DNA of 64,000 nt. Source: Pseudomonas sp. JUb42 (lineage in GTDB: Bacteria; Pseudomonadota; Gammaproteobacteria; Pseudomonadales; Pseudomonadaceae). A program made the position numbers and the translations under genes. This document shows positions 51,142 to 60,858 of this stretch, one piece after another (positions within the stretch are counted from its first letter, which is position 1; each line of letters opens with the position of its first letter). The notes under the pieces are model-generated. The model was not told the origin of the DNA. It worked only from the letters and a program-made list of their open reading frames with translations, and ran no database searches. Location of the stretch: positions 124,001 to 188,000 of the forward strand of contig NZ_JANUFD010000018.1 in NCBI RefSeq assembly GCF_024807945.1, written 5' to 3'.

Positions 51142-52086
51142 ATGAACGATCTTCAGCAACTGAGCGAAAGCCACGGCATGCTCCTGGTATTCCTGAATGT
51201 GCTGCTGGAGCAGCTCGGCCTGCCGATCCCGGCGTGGCCAACGCTGATCGTTGCCGGTGCCCTGGCCATGCAGAATCCGCCGTTGCTAGGCGCCAGTGTG
51301 GTGTTGGCGATGCTGGCCTGTGTGATCGCCGATCTGGCCTGGTACTTTGCGGGCCAGCGCTATGGCGGGGCGCTGTTGCGGACCATTTGCAAGATCTCCC
51401 TGTCCCAGGACACCTGTGTGCGCCAGGGCCTGAACCTGTATGGCAGGATCGGCCCGCGCGCCCTGCTGGTGTCCAAGTTCCTGCCGGGGGCCGGGGCCTT
51501 GGTCACCACCGTGGCCGGTATCAGTGGCACGCCGCTGCCGGTGTTCTTTCGTTACTCCCTGGCCGGGTCCTTTATCTGGGCTGGCTCCGCGCTGCTGATC
51601 GGCCAGTTGTTCGCCGACGCCCTGACCGCCGTGCTCGACCTGCTGGCCCGCTACGCCCTGCTTGCCGGTATCGGCATCGCGGCGGCCCTGGCCCTGTTCA
51701 TCGCCTGGAAATACTTCAAGCGTGTGCAACTGCTGCGCCGCACCGCCCGCGTGCCGCGGATCAGCGTTGATGAGTTACGCGCCCTGCAGGACGGCGAAAA
51801 TACCCTGCCGGTGATCCTCGACGTGCGCCCCAGCTTCAACGGTGGCGTACAAGGCATCCCCGGTGCGATCAATGTCAGTCTGGAAGATCCCCTTGATGAT
51901 CTGGTGCTGCGCCTTGGCGATGCCGACATCGTCATTTATTGCGCCTGCCCCCACGAGCTGTCGGCGGCGCTGCTGGCCGAGAAACTGGGCAAGCATGGGG
52001 TGACGCGGATCCAGGCCCTCACGGGCGGGCTGGATGCCTGGCGTCTGGCCAACGAGTGGTTACCCGAAGAAGATGCACAGTTTTAA
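51142..52086 (+). CDS. DedA-family membrane protein fused to a rhodanese domain
   Basis: A 314-residue protein from MNDLQQLSESHGMLLVF. Residues about 1-200 are a DedA/VTT domain: EQLGLPIPAWPTLIVAGALA with the re-entrant Pro-rich motif, ADLAWYFAGQRYGGALLRTI and SKFLPGAGALVTTVAGISGT. Residues about 215-310 form a rhodanese-like domain with the active-site loop IVIYCACPHELSAALLAEKL. DedA proteins act in proton motive force or lipid carrier recycling; the fused sulfurtransferase fold may bind or transfer sulfane sulfur. It is monocistronic. Confidence 0.9.
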   Translation: MNDLQQLSESHGMLLVFLNVLLEQLGLPIPAWPTLIVAGALAMQNPPLLGASVVLAMLACVIADLAWYFAGQRYGGALLRTICKISLSQDTCVRQGLNLYGRIGPRALLVSKFLPGAGALVTTVAGISGTPLPVFFRYSLAGSFIWAGSALLIGQLFADALTAVLDLLARYALLAGIGIAAALALFIAWKYFKRVQLLRRTARVPRISVDELRALQDGENTLPVILDVRPSFNGGVQGIPGAINVSLEDPLDDLVLRLGDADIVIYCACPHELSAALLAEKLGKHGVTRIQALTGGLDAWRLANEWLPEEDAQF

Positions 52087-52277
52087 TATTATCGACCGGT
52101 AAAATCAGCCGATTACATAATTAACATATAACCAAAAAGACTTTCACAGCCTTTTCTTATAGATATAAATTCACTTCCAGACCCACCCCTTGCCAGGCGG
52201 AGGCTAATTTTCCGGGGTGGCGACGTGTTCGCTCGGTTCAGCCGCCCCTTTGTCGGTCGCACTGAAAGAGCCTTGCC

Positions 52278-53273
52278 ATGACTGCACACCACTTCAATCG
52301 CCGCGACTTTCTGCGCGCCAGCTCCGTCGCCCTGGGCGTCGCCGGGCTGTCTTCGATGGCACCCGCCTCGCTGTTCGCCGCCGAACCCTCGCTGTCCGGC
52401 CTGACCCTGGGCGTCGCCACCTACAAGGGCCAGGACTCCTACTTCACCAGCGACGCCGGGACTGACAAGACCCCGTACAAAGTCGACTACGCCGAATTCG
52501 CCGGCGGCAACCTGATCGTCGAAGCCCTGGCCTCGGGCAGTCTGGATGTCGGCGGCATGAGCGAGATCCCGCCGATCTTTTCGATCCAGAGTCATCGTGA
52601 ACCCAAGCTGATCGCAGTGCTGCAAGGCGATGTGAACAACCAGGTGATCCTGATCCCCAAGGAATCCACCCTCGATTCGGTGCAGCAACTGCGCGGCAAG
52701 CGCGTGGGCTATGTGCGCTCGACCACTGCCCATTACTTTCTGATCAAGGCCCTCAAGGAACAGGGCCTGACCATGAACGACATCACCCCGGTAGCCCTGA
52801 CTCCACAGGACGGCTTCACCGCCTTTCAAAGCGGCCAGCTGGATGCCTGGGTGATCTACGGCGTATTCATTCAATTGGCGAAATTCCGCAGTGGCGCCCG
52901 GGTCCTGAAGACCGCCCTGGGTTATCTGTCCGGCAACTACCTGATCGCCGCTCGCCCTGCGGCATTGGAAGACCCGCTGCGTAAACGGGCGATTCAGGAC
53001 TACCTGCAACGCCAGGCCCGCACCTTCGACTGGATCAACGACAACCCCGACCCCTGGGCGGCCAAATCGGCGAAATTGCTTGGCGTGGACAAGGAAGTGT
53101 TCCTCGACGTCTACCGCAATCGCAGCCAGCCCTACCGGATGCTGCCAGTAAGTGCCGAGGCGATCGCTTCGCAGCAGGAAGTCGCCGACCTGTTCTTCGA
53201 GGCGGGTGTGTTGAGCCAGCGCCTGGATGTCAGCCCGCTGTGGGATCGGCAGTTTCAGTTGTTGTCGGCCTGA
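52278..53273 (+). CDS. Orphan ABC substrate-binding protein, SsuA/aliphatic sulfonate type, Tat-exported
   Basis: A 331-residue periplasmic protein with a Tat signal (FNRRDFLRASSVALGVAGLS, cut near AASLFAAE). The NMT1/SsuA fold is visible in FAGGNLIVEALASGSLDVGG, RGKRVGYVRSTTAHYFLIKA and FQSGQLDAWVIYGVFIQLAK. No permease or ATPase gene accompanies it here. It precedes a hydroxyacid dehydrogenase and a TonB receptor on the same strand, suggesting uptake of a sulfonate- or organosulfur-like compound, with other ABC parts elsewhere. The AT-rich 52087-52277 gap likely holds its promoter. Confidence 0.88.
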   Translation: MTAHHFNRRDFLRASSVALGVAGLSSMAPASLFAAEPSLSGLTLGVATYKGQDSYFTSDAGTDKTPYKVDYAEFAGGNLIVEALASGSLDVGGMSEIPPIFSIQSHREPKLIAVLQGDVNNQVILIPKESTLDSVQQLRGKRVGYVRSTTAHYFLIKALKEQGLTMNDITPVALTPQDGFTAFQSGQLDAWVIYGVFIQLAKFRSGARVLKTALGYLSGNYLIAARPAALEDPLRKRAIQDYLQRQARTFDWINDNPDPWAAKSAKLLGVDKEVFLDVYRNRSQPYRMLPVSAEAIASQQEVADLFFEAGVLSQRLDVSPLWDRQFQLLSA

Positions 53274-53318
53274 CACCCAAAAAAAGCGTCCTGATCTCAT
53301 CAATTAAAAAGGCTTTTC

Positions 53319-53409
53319 TGTGGGACCGGCTTTAGCCGGGAAGACCATCTGGCAGGCGCCAAAGATATATCGATCATGCCTGCGCCTTCCCGGCTAAAGC
53401 CGGTCCCAC
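53319..53409. repeat. REPIN, GTGGGACCGGCTTTAGCC type
   Basis: Perfect arms TGTGGGACCGGCTTTAGCCG and complement; a third, different subtype, in the gap before the hydroxyacid dehydrogenase. Confidence 0.9.
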
Positions 53410-53442
53410 CTGAATCTATGGCCTCAATTATGGAATACACCC

Positions 53443-54390
53443 ATGCCCCCACTCGTTATCGCCAGCCAGCTGGACCCGGACTTCAATGAAGTCATTCGCC
53501 AACGTCGCCCGGATATTCGCCTGATCGACATCCCCGCCGGTACGCCCACCGGGTTGCCGGCAGAAGTGCAGGTACTGCTGGCCCGGCCAATCAATGTGCG
53601 CGGTTATACCGCCTCGGACACACCGCCCGAGGGCTGGCCGTTCAGCCTGCGCTGGATTCATGTGGTCTCCTCGGGCATCGACTTCTACCCCGGCTGGTTT
53701 CTGCGCGGGCCGCAACTGACTACCTCCAAGGGCAATGCCGCCGAGAACCTGGCCGAGTTTGCCCTGGCGCTGATCTTCGCCGAGGCCAAACGCTTGCCGC
53801 AGATCTGGGTGCATGACGCGCAATGGCAATTCACCCCGCTGGCGCCGGTCAAGGGCAGCACCCTGGGCATCCTCGGTTTCGGCGCTATTGGTCAGAGCCT
53901 GGCGCAAAAAGCTCGCGCTCTGGGCATTCGGGTCATCGCCCTGCGTCGTAATGCAGCGGCGCTGGGCGTCGAAGGCGTCGAGGCTGCACGGGATATCCAC
54001 CAACTGTTCGCCGAATCCGATCACCTGGTAGTCGCCGCGCCACTGACCGACGAGACCCGCCACCTGATCAACCGCGACGTGCTGGGCAGCGCCAAACCCG
54101 GCCTGCACCTGATCAATATTGCCCGTGGCGGCCTGCTCGATCAGCAGGCGCTGCTGGAAGCGCTGAACGACGGGCGCATCGGCCTGGCATCGCTGGACGT
54201 TACCGACCCGGAACCGCTGCCCGACGGCCACCCCCTGTACCACCACCCCAAGGTGCGCCTGTCGCCCCACACCTCGGCCATCTCGACCCGTAGCCGCGAG
54301 GATATCGCCGACACTTTTATCGCCAACCTTGAGCGCTATTTGGCCGAACAACCATTGAATAATGTCGCGGATATCCACCGCGGTTACTGA
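53443..54390 (+). CDS. D-isomer-specific 2-hydroxyacid dehydrogenase
   Basis: A 315-residue NAD(P)-binding oxidoreductase. Rossmann motif LGILGFGAIGQSLAQ, catalytic Arg in INIARGGLLDQ, Glu in DVTDPEPLPDGHP and His in SPHTSAIS. The C-terminal half is typical of the family; the N-terminus is short. It lies between the orphan binding protein and TonB receptor genes, so it may act on the imported compound, for example a sulfo-hydroxyacid or sulfonate-derived keto acid. This link is inferred from position only. Confidence 0.88.
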   Translation: MPPLVIASQLDPDFNEVIRQRRPDIRLIDIPAGTPTGLPAEVQVLLARPINVRGYTASDTPPEGWPFSLRWIHVVSSGIDFYPGWFLRGPQLTTSKGNAAENLAEFALALIFAEAKRLPQIWVHDAQWQFTPLAPVKGSTLGILGFGAIGQSLAQKARALGIRVIALRRNAAALGVEGVEAARDIHQLFAESDHLVVAAPLTDETRHLINRDVLGSAKPGLHLINIARGGLLDQQALLEALNDGRIGLASLDVTDPEPLPDGHPLYHHPKVRLSPHTSAISTRSREDIADTFIANLERYLAEQPLNNVADIHRGY

Positions 54391-54482
54391 AGATTCAACT
54401 GCAACAGCGTCCGACCCCGCACCCGGTGGAGGCACCCCAAAAACTATAAACACTGCCCCCCTTCACCTATGCGAGCACAACC

Positions 54483-56615
54483 ATGACGCCACATTTTCCG
54501 TTGAACCGCCTGGCCCTGGCGCTGCTGGCTGGCACTCTTGGCCAGCAGGCCCTGGCCGAAGAACCGGGCAAGGACGGCACCCTGTCCGTGGTCACGGTCA
54601 CCGCCGAGCACCGCAGCGAAGACCTGCAAAAGACCCCGGTGGCGATCTCTGCCTTCGATGAGAAAGCCCTGGAAGACAAACAGATCAAGAACGTGCGCGA
54701 CATCGCCGGGCAGGTGCCCAACCTGACCCTGCCGCGCCAGTCGATCTCTTACAGCGCCCAGACCTACGGCATTCGTGGCATCGGCGAGACCGACCCGATC
54801 CAGGAGTCCGCCGTGGCGGTGTACGCCGATGACCTGTATATCCCCCGGGCGATTTCCTCGATGCTCGACTTCAACGATGTCGAGCGCGTCGAAGTGCTGC
54901 GCGGCCCCCAAGGCACCCTGTATGGCCGCAACAGCAGCGCCGGGGCGATCCGCGTGATCACCCGCGACCCGACCCAGGAAACCCGTGGCTTCTTCGAACT
55001 CGGCGCCGGTAACTACAACGCCGCCAATGGCCGCCTGCTGATCAGCGGGCCCTTGATCGACAACACCCTGTTCGGCAGTTTCTCGGCGACCCGCCTGACC
55101 CGGGATGGCACGGTGTCGGACCCGACCCGGCACTCGGACGTCAACAATATCGATATCCAGTCCTACCGCGGCAAGCTGCGCTTCAAGCCCGACGACTCGC
55201 CCTGGGACATCCAGCTGACCCTGGCCAGCACCTTCGACCGCGGCGATACCACCAGCTATTCACCGTTCGATGCCAGCGGCCATTTCGACAAGTTCAAGAG
55301 CTACAGCAGCCTCAATCCAAAGAACCGCCTGGACCAGGGCAGCTCGGTGCTGCGGGCGATCTATGCCATCGACGACCACGTGAGCTTCAAGTCAGTGACG
55401 GCATACTCGGCGTTCCATCAGCCGGTCAATTACGACAACTCCGGCCAGGCCGCGCTGATCCAGCAGAACCTGATCCTCTATAAACAGAATTACGCGACCC
55501 AGGAATTCCAGCTCAACGGCGACTACGACACGTTCAGCTTCACCACCGGCCTGCACCTGTACCGCGAGAAGTTCGACGCCGACCGCGATAACCTCACCTA
55601 CTCCATCGCGCAAAAACGGGTGATCGGCCAGGGCCAGTACAGCACCACCCAGACCGAGAGCTACGCGCTGTACGGCCAGGGCAGCTATCACCTGACCTCA
55701 CAACTGTCGCTGATCGCCGGGCTGCGCTATACCCGCGAGCACAAGAATTTCGACTTCGCCAACTACGGCATCACCACCACGCGGCAAATCACCGGCACCA
55801 ACTTCACCGCCGACGACAGCCACTCCTGGCAGTCCACCAGCCCGAAAATCGGCTTTGAATACGCCTGGACCCCGCACCTGAACCAATACGGCTACGTGGC
55901 CAAGGGCTTCAAGGCCGGCGGCTACGACAACCGCGCGCCAACCCAGGCCGCCGCCGAGCAGGCGTTCTCGCCGGAAGACGTCACCACTTATGAAACCGGC
56001 TTCAAGGGCGACTTCTTCAACAACCGCCTGCGCGCCAACGTGGCGTTCTTCTACAACAACTACAAGGATCTGCAGACCAACGCTTACGAGCCATCACTGG
56101 GCGTCAACCTGCGCACCAACGTCGGCCGCGCGCATACCTATGGCGTCGAACTGGAAACCCTCAGCGCCCTCACCGACGACCTGCAACTGAGCGCCAACGT
56201 CGGTTACCTGCAAAGCCAGTACGACGACTTCCAGAACGCCAGCGGGCCGGGGGTCGATGCCGATGGCAAGCAACTGGTCCTGTCGCCGCGCTGGAACGCC
56301 AGCGTCGGCCTCAACTACACCGTCCCGGCGGGCATACCGGGCACCGTGCTGGTGGGCACCGATGCGCAGTTCCAGACCAAGTCCTACGCCAATGCGCTGA
56401 ACGACGACATTCAGGAAGTGCCGACCCAGACCTTCTGGAACGCCCACACCAGCTACATCACCCCGGACGGCCACTGGACCACCACCCTGGCGGTGAAAAA
56501 CCTCCTCGACCGCGCCTATCCGCAGTCGGTGGGTTATATCCCCTCCAGTGGCCAGCGCTATTACTCGATCAATGATCCACGCACGTTGCTGCTGACGGTG
56601 CGGTACGACCTGTAA
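54483..56615 (+). CDS. TonB-dependent outer membrane receptor
   Basis: A 710-residue receptor with signal peptide (LALALLAGTLGQQALA), TonB box-like LSVVTVTAE near residue 35, plug domain (about 45-170: VPNLTLPRQSISYSAQTYGI, RVEVLRGPQGTLYGRNSSAG) and a 22-strand barrel ending in TLLLTVRYDL. It has no N-terminal signalling extension, so it is not a FecA-type transducer. The GPQGTLYGRNS pattern is common in receptors for vitamin B12-like, organosulfur or sugar ligands. Its adjacency to a sulfonate-type binding protein suggests an organosulfur ligand. Confidence 0.92.
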   Translation: MTPHFPLNRLALALLAGTLGQQALAEEPGKDGTLSVVTVTAEHRSEDLQKTPVAISAFDEKALEDKQIKNVRDIAGQVPNLTLPRQSISYSAQTYGIRGIGETDPIQESAVAVYADDLYIPRAISSMLDFNDVERVEVLRGPQGTLYGRNSSAGAIRVITRDPTQETRGFFELGAGNYNAANGRLLISGPLIDNTLFGSFSATRLTRDGTVSDPTRHSDVNNIDIQSYRGKLRFKPDDSPWDIQLTLASTFDRGDTTSYSPFDASGHFDKFKSYSSLNPKNRLDQGSSVLRAIYAIDDHVSFKSVTAYSAFHQPVNYDNSGQAALIQQNLILYKQNYATQEFQLNGDYDTFSFTTGLHLYREKFDADRDNLTYSIAQKRVIGQGQYSTTQTESYALYGQGSYHLTSQLSLIAGLRYTREHKNFDFANYGITTTRQITGTNFTADDSHSWQSTSPKIGFEYAWTPHLNQYGYVAKGFKAGGYDNRAPTQAAAEQAFSPEDVTTYETGFKGDFFNNRLRANVAFFYNNYKDLQTNAYEPSLGVNLRTNVGRAHTYGVELETLSALTDDLQLSANVGYLQSQYDDFQNASGPGVDADGKQLVLSPRWNASVGLNYTVPAGIPGTVLVGTDAQFQTKSYANALNDDIQEVPTQTFWNAHTSYITPDGHWTTTLAVKNLLDRAYPQSVGYIPSSGQRYYSINDPRTLLLTVRYDL

Positions 56616-56664
56616 GCCCGAGCTTGATCAAACACAACCCAGCTACTGACTTGAAATGAGGCTT

Positions 56665-56756
56665 TGTGGGAGCCGGCTTGCTGGCGATGGCGTCGGATCA
56701 GTCAGCCAAGCTATTGCGAGCGCTTCGCACTCGATCGCCACCAAGGCGGCTCCCAC
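56665..56756. repeat. REPIN-like element, GTGGGAGCCGGCTTGCTGGCGATGG type
   Basis: Left arm TGTGGGAGCCGGCTTGCTGG, right arm CGCCACCAAGGCGGCTCCCAC; a fourth, less perfect subtype. The 56757-57037 gap before the sigma factor holds the Fur-like palindrome at 56982 but no gene I can support. Confidence 0.75.
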
Positions 56757-56981
56757 CGTAATCTCCTCCATCTGAAGCATCGCGAAATATCTGATCATTT
56801 TTTGATCACTCACCTCCAGACCGCCCATTGACTGGCATACCTCGAGTTATCCACAGACATACCCCCGGTTTACGTGGACAACTTTCCCGTGAATTCAAGC
56901 GTTTAGCCATGACCCACCGGTCACTCGGGCAACGCAGGGGGAAACAGTGATTACAGCTGGATGAAATGGCAGAAGGCTATG

Positions 56982-57000
56982 AATGAAAAGACTTCTCATT
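56982..57000. promoter_or_regulatory. Possible Fur-type operator of the ECF sigma unit
   Basis: AATGAAAAGACTTCTCATT is an imperfect inverted repeat about 38 bp before the FecI-like start. It shares the AATGA...TCATT frame with Fur boxes but matches the full consensus poorly. Confidence 0.3.
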
Positions 57001-57037
57001 TATATTCAGCAATGTTTCAGCCCGTTTCGAGTTCACT

Positions 57038-57562
57038 GTGCCGTTCGATCCCGTCAAGCCATCCCTGCTCAACACCCTGGTTCGTCACTATGACGAGCTG
57101 GTGGATCGTGTGCGTCGGCGTTTTGGTGACCGCGGTTTTGCCCATGAAGTGGTGCACGACGTCTGCGTGCAACTGCTGGAAAAACGCGATAAGGACGGCG
57201 TGCACACGCCCCTGGCCCTGCTGCACAAGATTTCCCATGACCAGGCCGTGAGTCGTTATCGCAGTGAAAAACGTCGACAGTCGTGGATCGTTACCCTGCC
57301 GGAGCTGCCGGACACGATCTGTGAAAGCCCTTCACCACAGCGCTATTGCGAAGCCACCCGGGAACTGGAACACCTGGCCCAGGCCATCGCTCAGTTGCCG
57401 ACGCGCTGCCAGATGGTTTTCGTCATGCACAAGGTCCACGAGATACCTCAGGCCGAAGTCGCCACGCAATTGGGTGTGTCACTCAAGACCGTGGAAAAAC
57501 ATCTGCGTCTGGGCATGGCCGCCTGCCGTGACTACCTTGCACGTCTGGAGACGCAGCCATGA
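57038..57562 (+). CDS. ECF sigma factor, FecI type
   Basis: A 174-residue sigma-70 family factor from a GTG start; no ATG lies upstream before an in-frame stop at 56984. Region 2 (RHYDELVDRVRRRFGDRGFA, SRYRSEKRR) and region 4 (QLPTRCQMVFVMHKVHEIP, TQLGVSLKTVEKHLRLGM) are well preserved. The partner FecR gene overlaps its stop by 4 bp and a FecA-type receptor follows, so it drives receptor expression when the siderophore binds. The GTG start with a weak ribosome site implies low expression. Confidence 0.9.
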   Translation: MPFDPVKPSLLNTLVRHYDELVDRVRRRFGDRGFAHEVVHDVCVQLLEKRDKDGVHTPLALLHKISHDQAVSRYRSEKRRQSWIVTLPELPDTICESPSPQRYCEATRELEHLAQAIAQLPTRCQMVFVMHKVHEIPQAEVATQLGVSLKTVEKHLRLGMAACRDYLARLETQP

Positions 57563-58404
57563 GTCCGACGCCTGCTCCAGAGCAGCCGCTGTCCCGGGAA
57601 GACGAAGCCCTGTTGCGCCATCGCGAAGAGCTGCGCAAGCGCTTCCCCCTGCCCACACCCAAGCCCCGAAAACCGCGCAAGGCCAAAGGCGCGGCGGCGT
57701 TGCTGATTTTGCTCGGCGTCGGACTGGCCTGGCTTGACCCGGCCTATCGCAGCGAAACCTACAGCACGGCCATCGGCCAACACCTCAGCAGCCCACTGGC
57801 CGACGGCAGCCGCCTGACCCTGGACAGCAATACCCGCGTCGACGTCGAGTGGCATGTGCGTTCGCGACGGGTTGTGCTGCACAGCGGCCAGGCGTTGTTC
57901 GATGTCTCACGCACGGTACTGCGGCCATTCGAAGTCGAGGCCGCAACAACCCGGATCAAGGTTCTCGGCACCCTGTTTGGCGTGCGCCATCTTGACGATA
58001 GCGTGCGCGTGACCCTGGCCAGGGGCAAAGTCAGTGTCAGCTCGACTCTGCCCGACGAGGCGCCACAGCAACTGATTCCCGGCCAGCAACTCGAGGCCAG
58101 CCAGGGTCATCTACTCACGCCTTCGACAGTGGATGTCGAGGCGGTGCTGGCCTGGAAAGACAACCGCCTGGTCTTCGAACGCACGCCCCTGGGCGAAGCG
58201 CTGGCGGTGATCCAGCGCTATCGCCAGGCACCGATCCGCCTGGATGACCCGAGCCTGAACAGCCTACCGATCAGCGGCACTTTCGACAGCAGCAACGTGG
58301 AAAACCTGCTCGCTCTGCTGCCGAGCATTCTGCCCCTGAGCCTGAATAGCGACGCTGACGGCACCCTGCATGTACGGCGCAAAAATACCGCCTTGAAAAA
58401 ATAA
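57559..58404 (+). CDS. FecR-type anti-sigma/sigma regulator
   Basis: A 281-residue inner-membrane protein with a cytosolic N-terminus (PLSREDEALLRHREELRKRF), a single transmembrane helix near residues 45-60 (AAALLILLGVGLAWL), and a periplasmic FecR domain (GSRLTLDSNTRVDVEWHVRS, VEAATTRIKVLGTLFGVRHL, FERTPLGEALAVIQRYRQ). The last part is the STN-like segment that contacts the receptor. It transmits the siderophore signal from the receptor to the sigma factor. It is translationally coupled to the sigma gene (ATGA overlap). Confidence 0.9.
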   Translation: MSPTPAPEQPLSREDEALLRHREELRKRFPLPTPKPRKPRKAKGAAALLILLGVGLAWLDPAYRSETYSTAIGQHLSSPLADGSRLTLDSNTRVDVEWHVRSRRVVLHSGQALFDVSRTVLRPFEVEAATTRIKVLGTLFGVRHLDDSVRVTLARGKVSVSSTLPDEAPQQLIPGQQLEASQGHLLTPSTVDVEAVLAWKDNRLVFERTPLGEALAVIQRYRQAPIRLDDPSLNSLPISGTFDSSNVENLLALLPSILPLSLNSDADGTLHVRRKNTALKK

Positions 58405-58483
58405 TCGCGCAACCAGGTAGGGTTACGCGGGCTTCGTGACGGCTGTCTGTACATAGCCCACGTTATTCAAGGAAGTGCCTTAC

Positions 58484-60850
58484 ATGAAACAGCCTTTGCG
58501 CCTCAGCCGTCGGCGCTTGCCGTTGTCCCTGCTTGCCAGCAGCCTGCTGCTTGCGTTGTCCGGCCTGGTGCAAGCTCAGGAGCGGGTCGCCATCGACCTG
58601 CCCGGCAGCCCGCTGGACAAGGCCCTCAACGCACTGGCCCGGCAATCGTCGGTGCAGATCATCTTCGCCAGCGATATCACCAGCGGCAAGAGCGCCCCGG
58701 CGCTCAAAGGCAGCTTTACCGCGCAGGAAGCCCTCTACCGCCTGCTCGACCACAGCGGTCTGCAGCCCCAGGCCCGGGATGAGCACACCTTTATCATCGT
58801 CCCGGCCGGAACGGCTTCGGCATCGACGCCGATAACGCCCGCTGCCGTGATCGGCCCTACCGATATCGCGCCCATGGTCATCCGTGGTGATGTACTGGGT
58901 AACGCCAGTAATCCCGAGGTTCTCAGCTACTCCGGCAGCCGCAGCGTGATCGATGCCGGCGACTTGCAGAAAGCCAGTACCCGTGGCGTCGACGAAGCCC
59001 TGCAACACGTACCTGGGGTGAAGATCTTCGATGAAACCGGCACCGGCGCCCTGCCGCAGATTGCCGTGCGCGGTCTCTATGAGAGCCGCAGCGGACGCAT
59101 CCAGGCGCTTTCCGATGGCATCCCCCTGGCCCTGGCGCCCTATGGCCAGACCGGCCTGTCGCTGTTCCCGGTGACCATGGCCACGGTGGACCGGGTCGAT
59201 ATCGTCCGCGGTGGCGCCGCCGTGCAGTACGGCCCGAACAACGTCGGCGGGGTGATCAATTTCATCAGCAAGCCGATCCCCCGCGAGCTGCAAACCACCC
59301 TGCAGGAGCGCACCACCTTCAATGCCGGCGGCCGACAACTATGGGATTCCTACGTCGGCACCGGCGGCTACCTGACCGATAATTTCGGCCTGCAGCTGGA
59401 CCTCAATACCATCACCGGCGAAGCCGGGCGCGAACACTCCGACACCGATATCCAGAACTACCGCTTGCGCGGCCAGTGGAATATCGATGACGACCGCGAT
59501 CTGAGTTTCGGCGTCCAGCATTACAAGGCCGACATGGACCTGGCCGGCGCCCTCAGCGTCAAGGACTACAAGCACGACCCACGGCAATCGACGCGCCCCA
59601 TCGACCGCTTCGAAGGTGACACTGACCGCGTCTGGGGCACCTACACCCAGCGCCTCGGCGCCATGGGGCCGTTCGATTCGGTGGAGTTCAGCTGGACCAA
59701 CTTCGCCCACAAGAGCTACCGCAACTTCGTCGTCGGCCTGCCCTTCACCCCGGATGGCAAGGCGGCGACCAAGCAGGATGGGCCACGGGACTTCCGCGTC
59801 TGGGGCAGCGAACCGCGCCTGAGCATGAGCATTGATGGCGATGAGGTCAGCCAGACCTGGCTGCTGGGTGCGCGCTATGTCAGCGAGGATATCGACTACA
59901 AAGTCGATCGCCAGAGCCTGACCAGCGGTGTGACTGCGCCCTTCCGTAACTGGAAATTCGACGACGACGCCAAGGCTTTTTATCTGAGCAACGCCATCGG
60001 CCTGCTCGACCACAAGCTGACCATCACCCCCGGCGTACGTTATGAAAACGCACGCATGGACTACAACGACGGCATCACCGGTTTCCAGAACCAGAACAAG
60101 TCCGAAGAATGGCTGCCCGGCCTGACCGTCGGCTATCAGGCCACTGACGCATGGTATGTCTACGCCAACGCACAGAAATCACTGCGTCCGCCGCAGGTCA
60201 CGCAAATCGTCAAGGAAGGCTCGGTGGGCGCTGAACTGGCCTGGAACTACGAGACTGGCGTGCGCTACACCCCATGGGACGGCATGCGCGTGGACCTTGG
60301 CCTGTACCGCATCGATTTCGATGACCAGATCGTCTACAACGCCACCACCGACCGCTATGTGAACCTGGGCAGCACCCGCCATCAGGGCATCGAGACTGAA
60401 GTGTTCTGGACCCCGCAAGCGATGCGCAATCTCGACCTGCACGCCAGCTACGCCTACCTCGACGCCAAACAGCGCAATGGCGACTTCAAGGGTAACGAAG
60501 TGCCATTCGCCTCGCGCAACCAGCTGAATGTCGAGGGCCGCTACCGCTTTGCCGAGCACTGGACCTACAGCCTCGATGGCCTGTATGTCAGCAGCGCCTA
60601 CACCGATGCCGCCAATAGCGGCGCCGAAGACGCTAGCGCTTCGGTGGGCAAACTGCCCGCGTACTGGCTGTGGAATACCGCCCTGGAGCGTGAGTTCAAG
60701 TTGCAGGACAAGAGCGTGCTGACCACCTCGGCGGGGATCAGCAACCTGTTCAACCGCGAGTATTACTTCCGCGGCATCGACACCAGCCCCTGGGGCCGCC
60801 AGCCGGCACCGCAGCGGTCGTTGACCCTGGGGGTCAATTACAAATTTTGA
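58484..60850 (+). CDS. FecA-type TonB-dependent transducer/ferric siderophore receptor
   Basis: A 788-residue receptor starting MKQPLRLSRRRLPLSLLAS, with AAGGAAG upstream. Residues about 36-110 are the signalling STN domain (VAIDLPGSPLDKALNALARQ, LKGSFTAQEALYRLLDHSGL). The plug has GVKIFDETGTGALPQIAVRG and RVDIVRGGAAVQYGPNNVGG, very like FecA-type ferric citrate/hydroxamate receptors. The barrel ends QRSLTLGVNYKF with a terminal Phe. It lies 79 bp after the FecR gene; together they form a cell-surface signalling system. The ligand (citrate or another chelate) is not determined. Confidence 0.93.
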   Translation: MKQPLRLSRRRLPLSLLASSLLLALSGLVQAQERVAIDLPGSPLDKALNALARQSSVQIIFASDITSGKSAPALKGSFTAQEALYRLLDHSGLQPQARDEHTFIIVPAGTASASTPITPAAVIGPTDIAPMVIRGDVLGNASNPEVLSYSGSRSVIDAGDLQKASTRGVDEALQHVPGVKIFDETGTGALPQIAVRGLYESRSGRIQALSDGIPLALAPYGQTGLSLFPVTMATVDRVDIVRGGAAVQYGPNNVGGVINFISKPIPRELQTTLQERTTFNAGGRQLWDSYVGTGGYLTDNFGLQLDLNTITGEAGREHSDTDIQNYRLRGQWNIDDDRDLSFGVQHYKADMDLAGALSVKDYKHDPRQSTRPIDRFEGDTDRVWGTYTQRLGAMGPFDSVEFSWTNFAHKSYRNFVVGLPFTPDGKAATKQDGPRDFRVWGSEPRLSMSIDGDEVSQTWLLGARYVSEDIDYKVDRQSLTSGVTAPFRNWKFDDDAKAFYLSNAIGLLDHKLTITPGVRYENARMDYNDGITGFQNQNKSEEWLPGLTVGYQATDAWYVYANAQKSLRPPQVTQIVKEGSVGAELAWNYETGVRYTPWDGMRVDLGLYRIDFDDQIVYNATTDRYVNLGSTRHQGIETEVFWTPQAMRNLDLHASYAYLDAKQRNGDFKGNEVPFASRNQLNVEGRYRFAEHWTYSLDGLYVSSAYTDAANSGAEDASASVGKLPAYWLWNTALEREFKLQDKSVLTTSAGISNLFNREYYFRGIDTSPWGRQPAPQRSLTLGVNYKF

Positions 60851-60858
60851 GTCTGTCC

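Noticed and set aside
56961..57251. A plus-strand 96-codon frame overlapping the ECF sigma gene
   Set aside because: It is a Trp/Cys-rich shadow of the FecI-type gene, which has coherent sigma region 2 and 4 motifs in its own frame.
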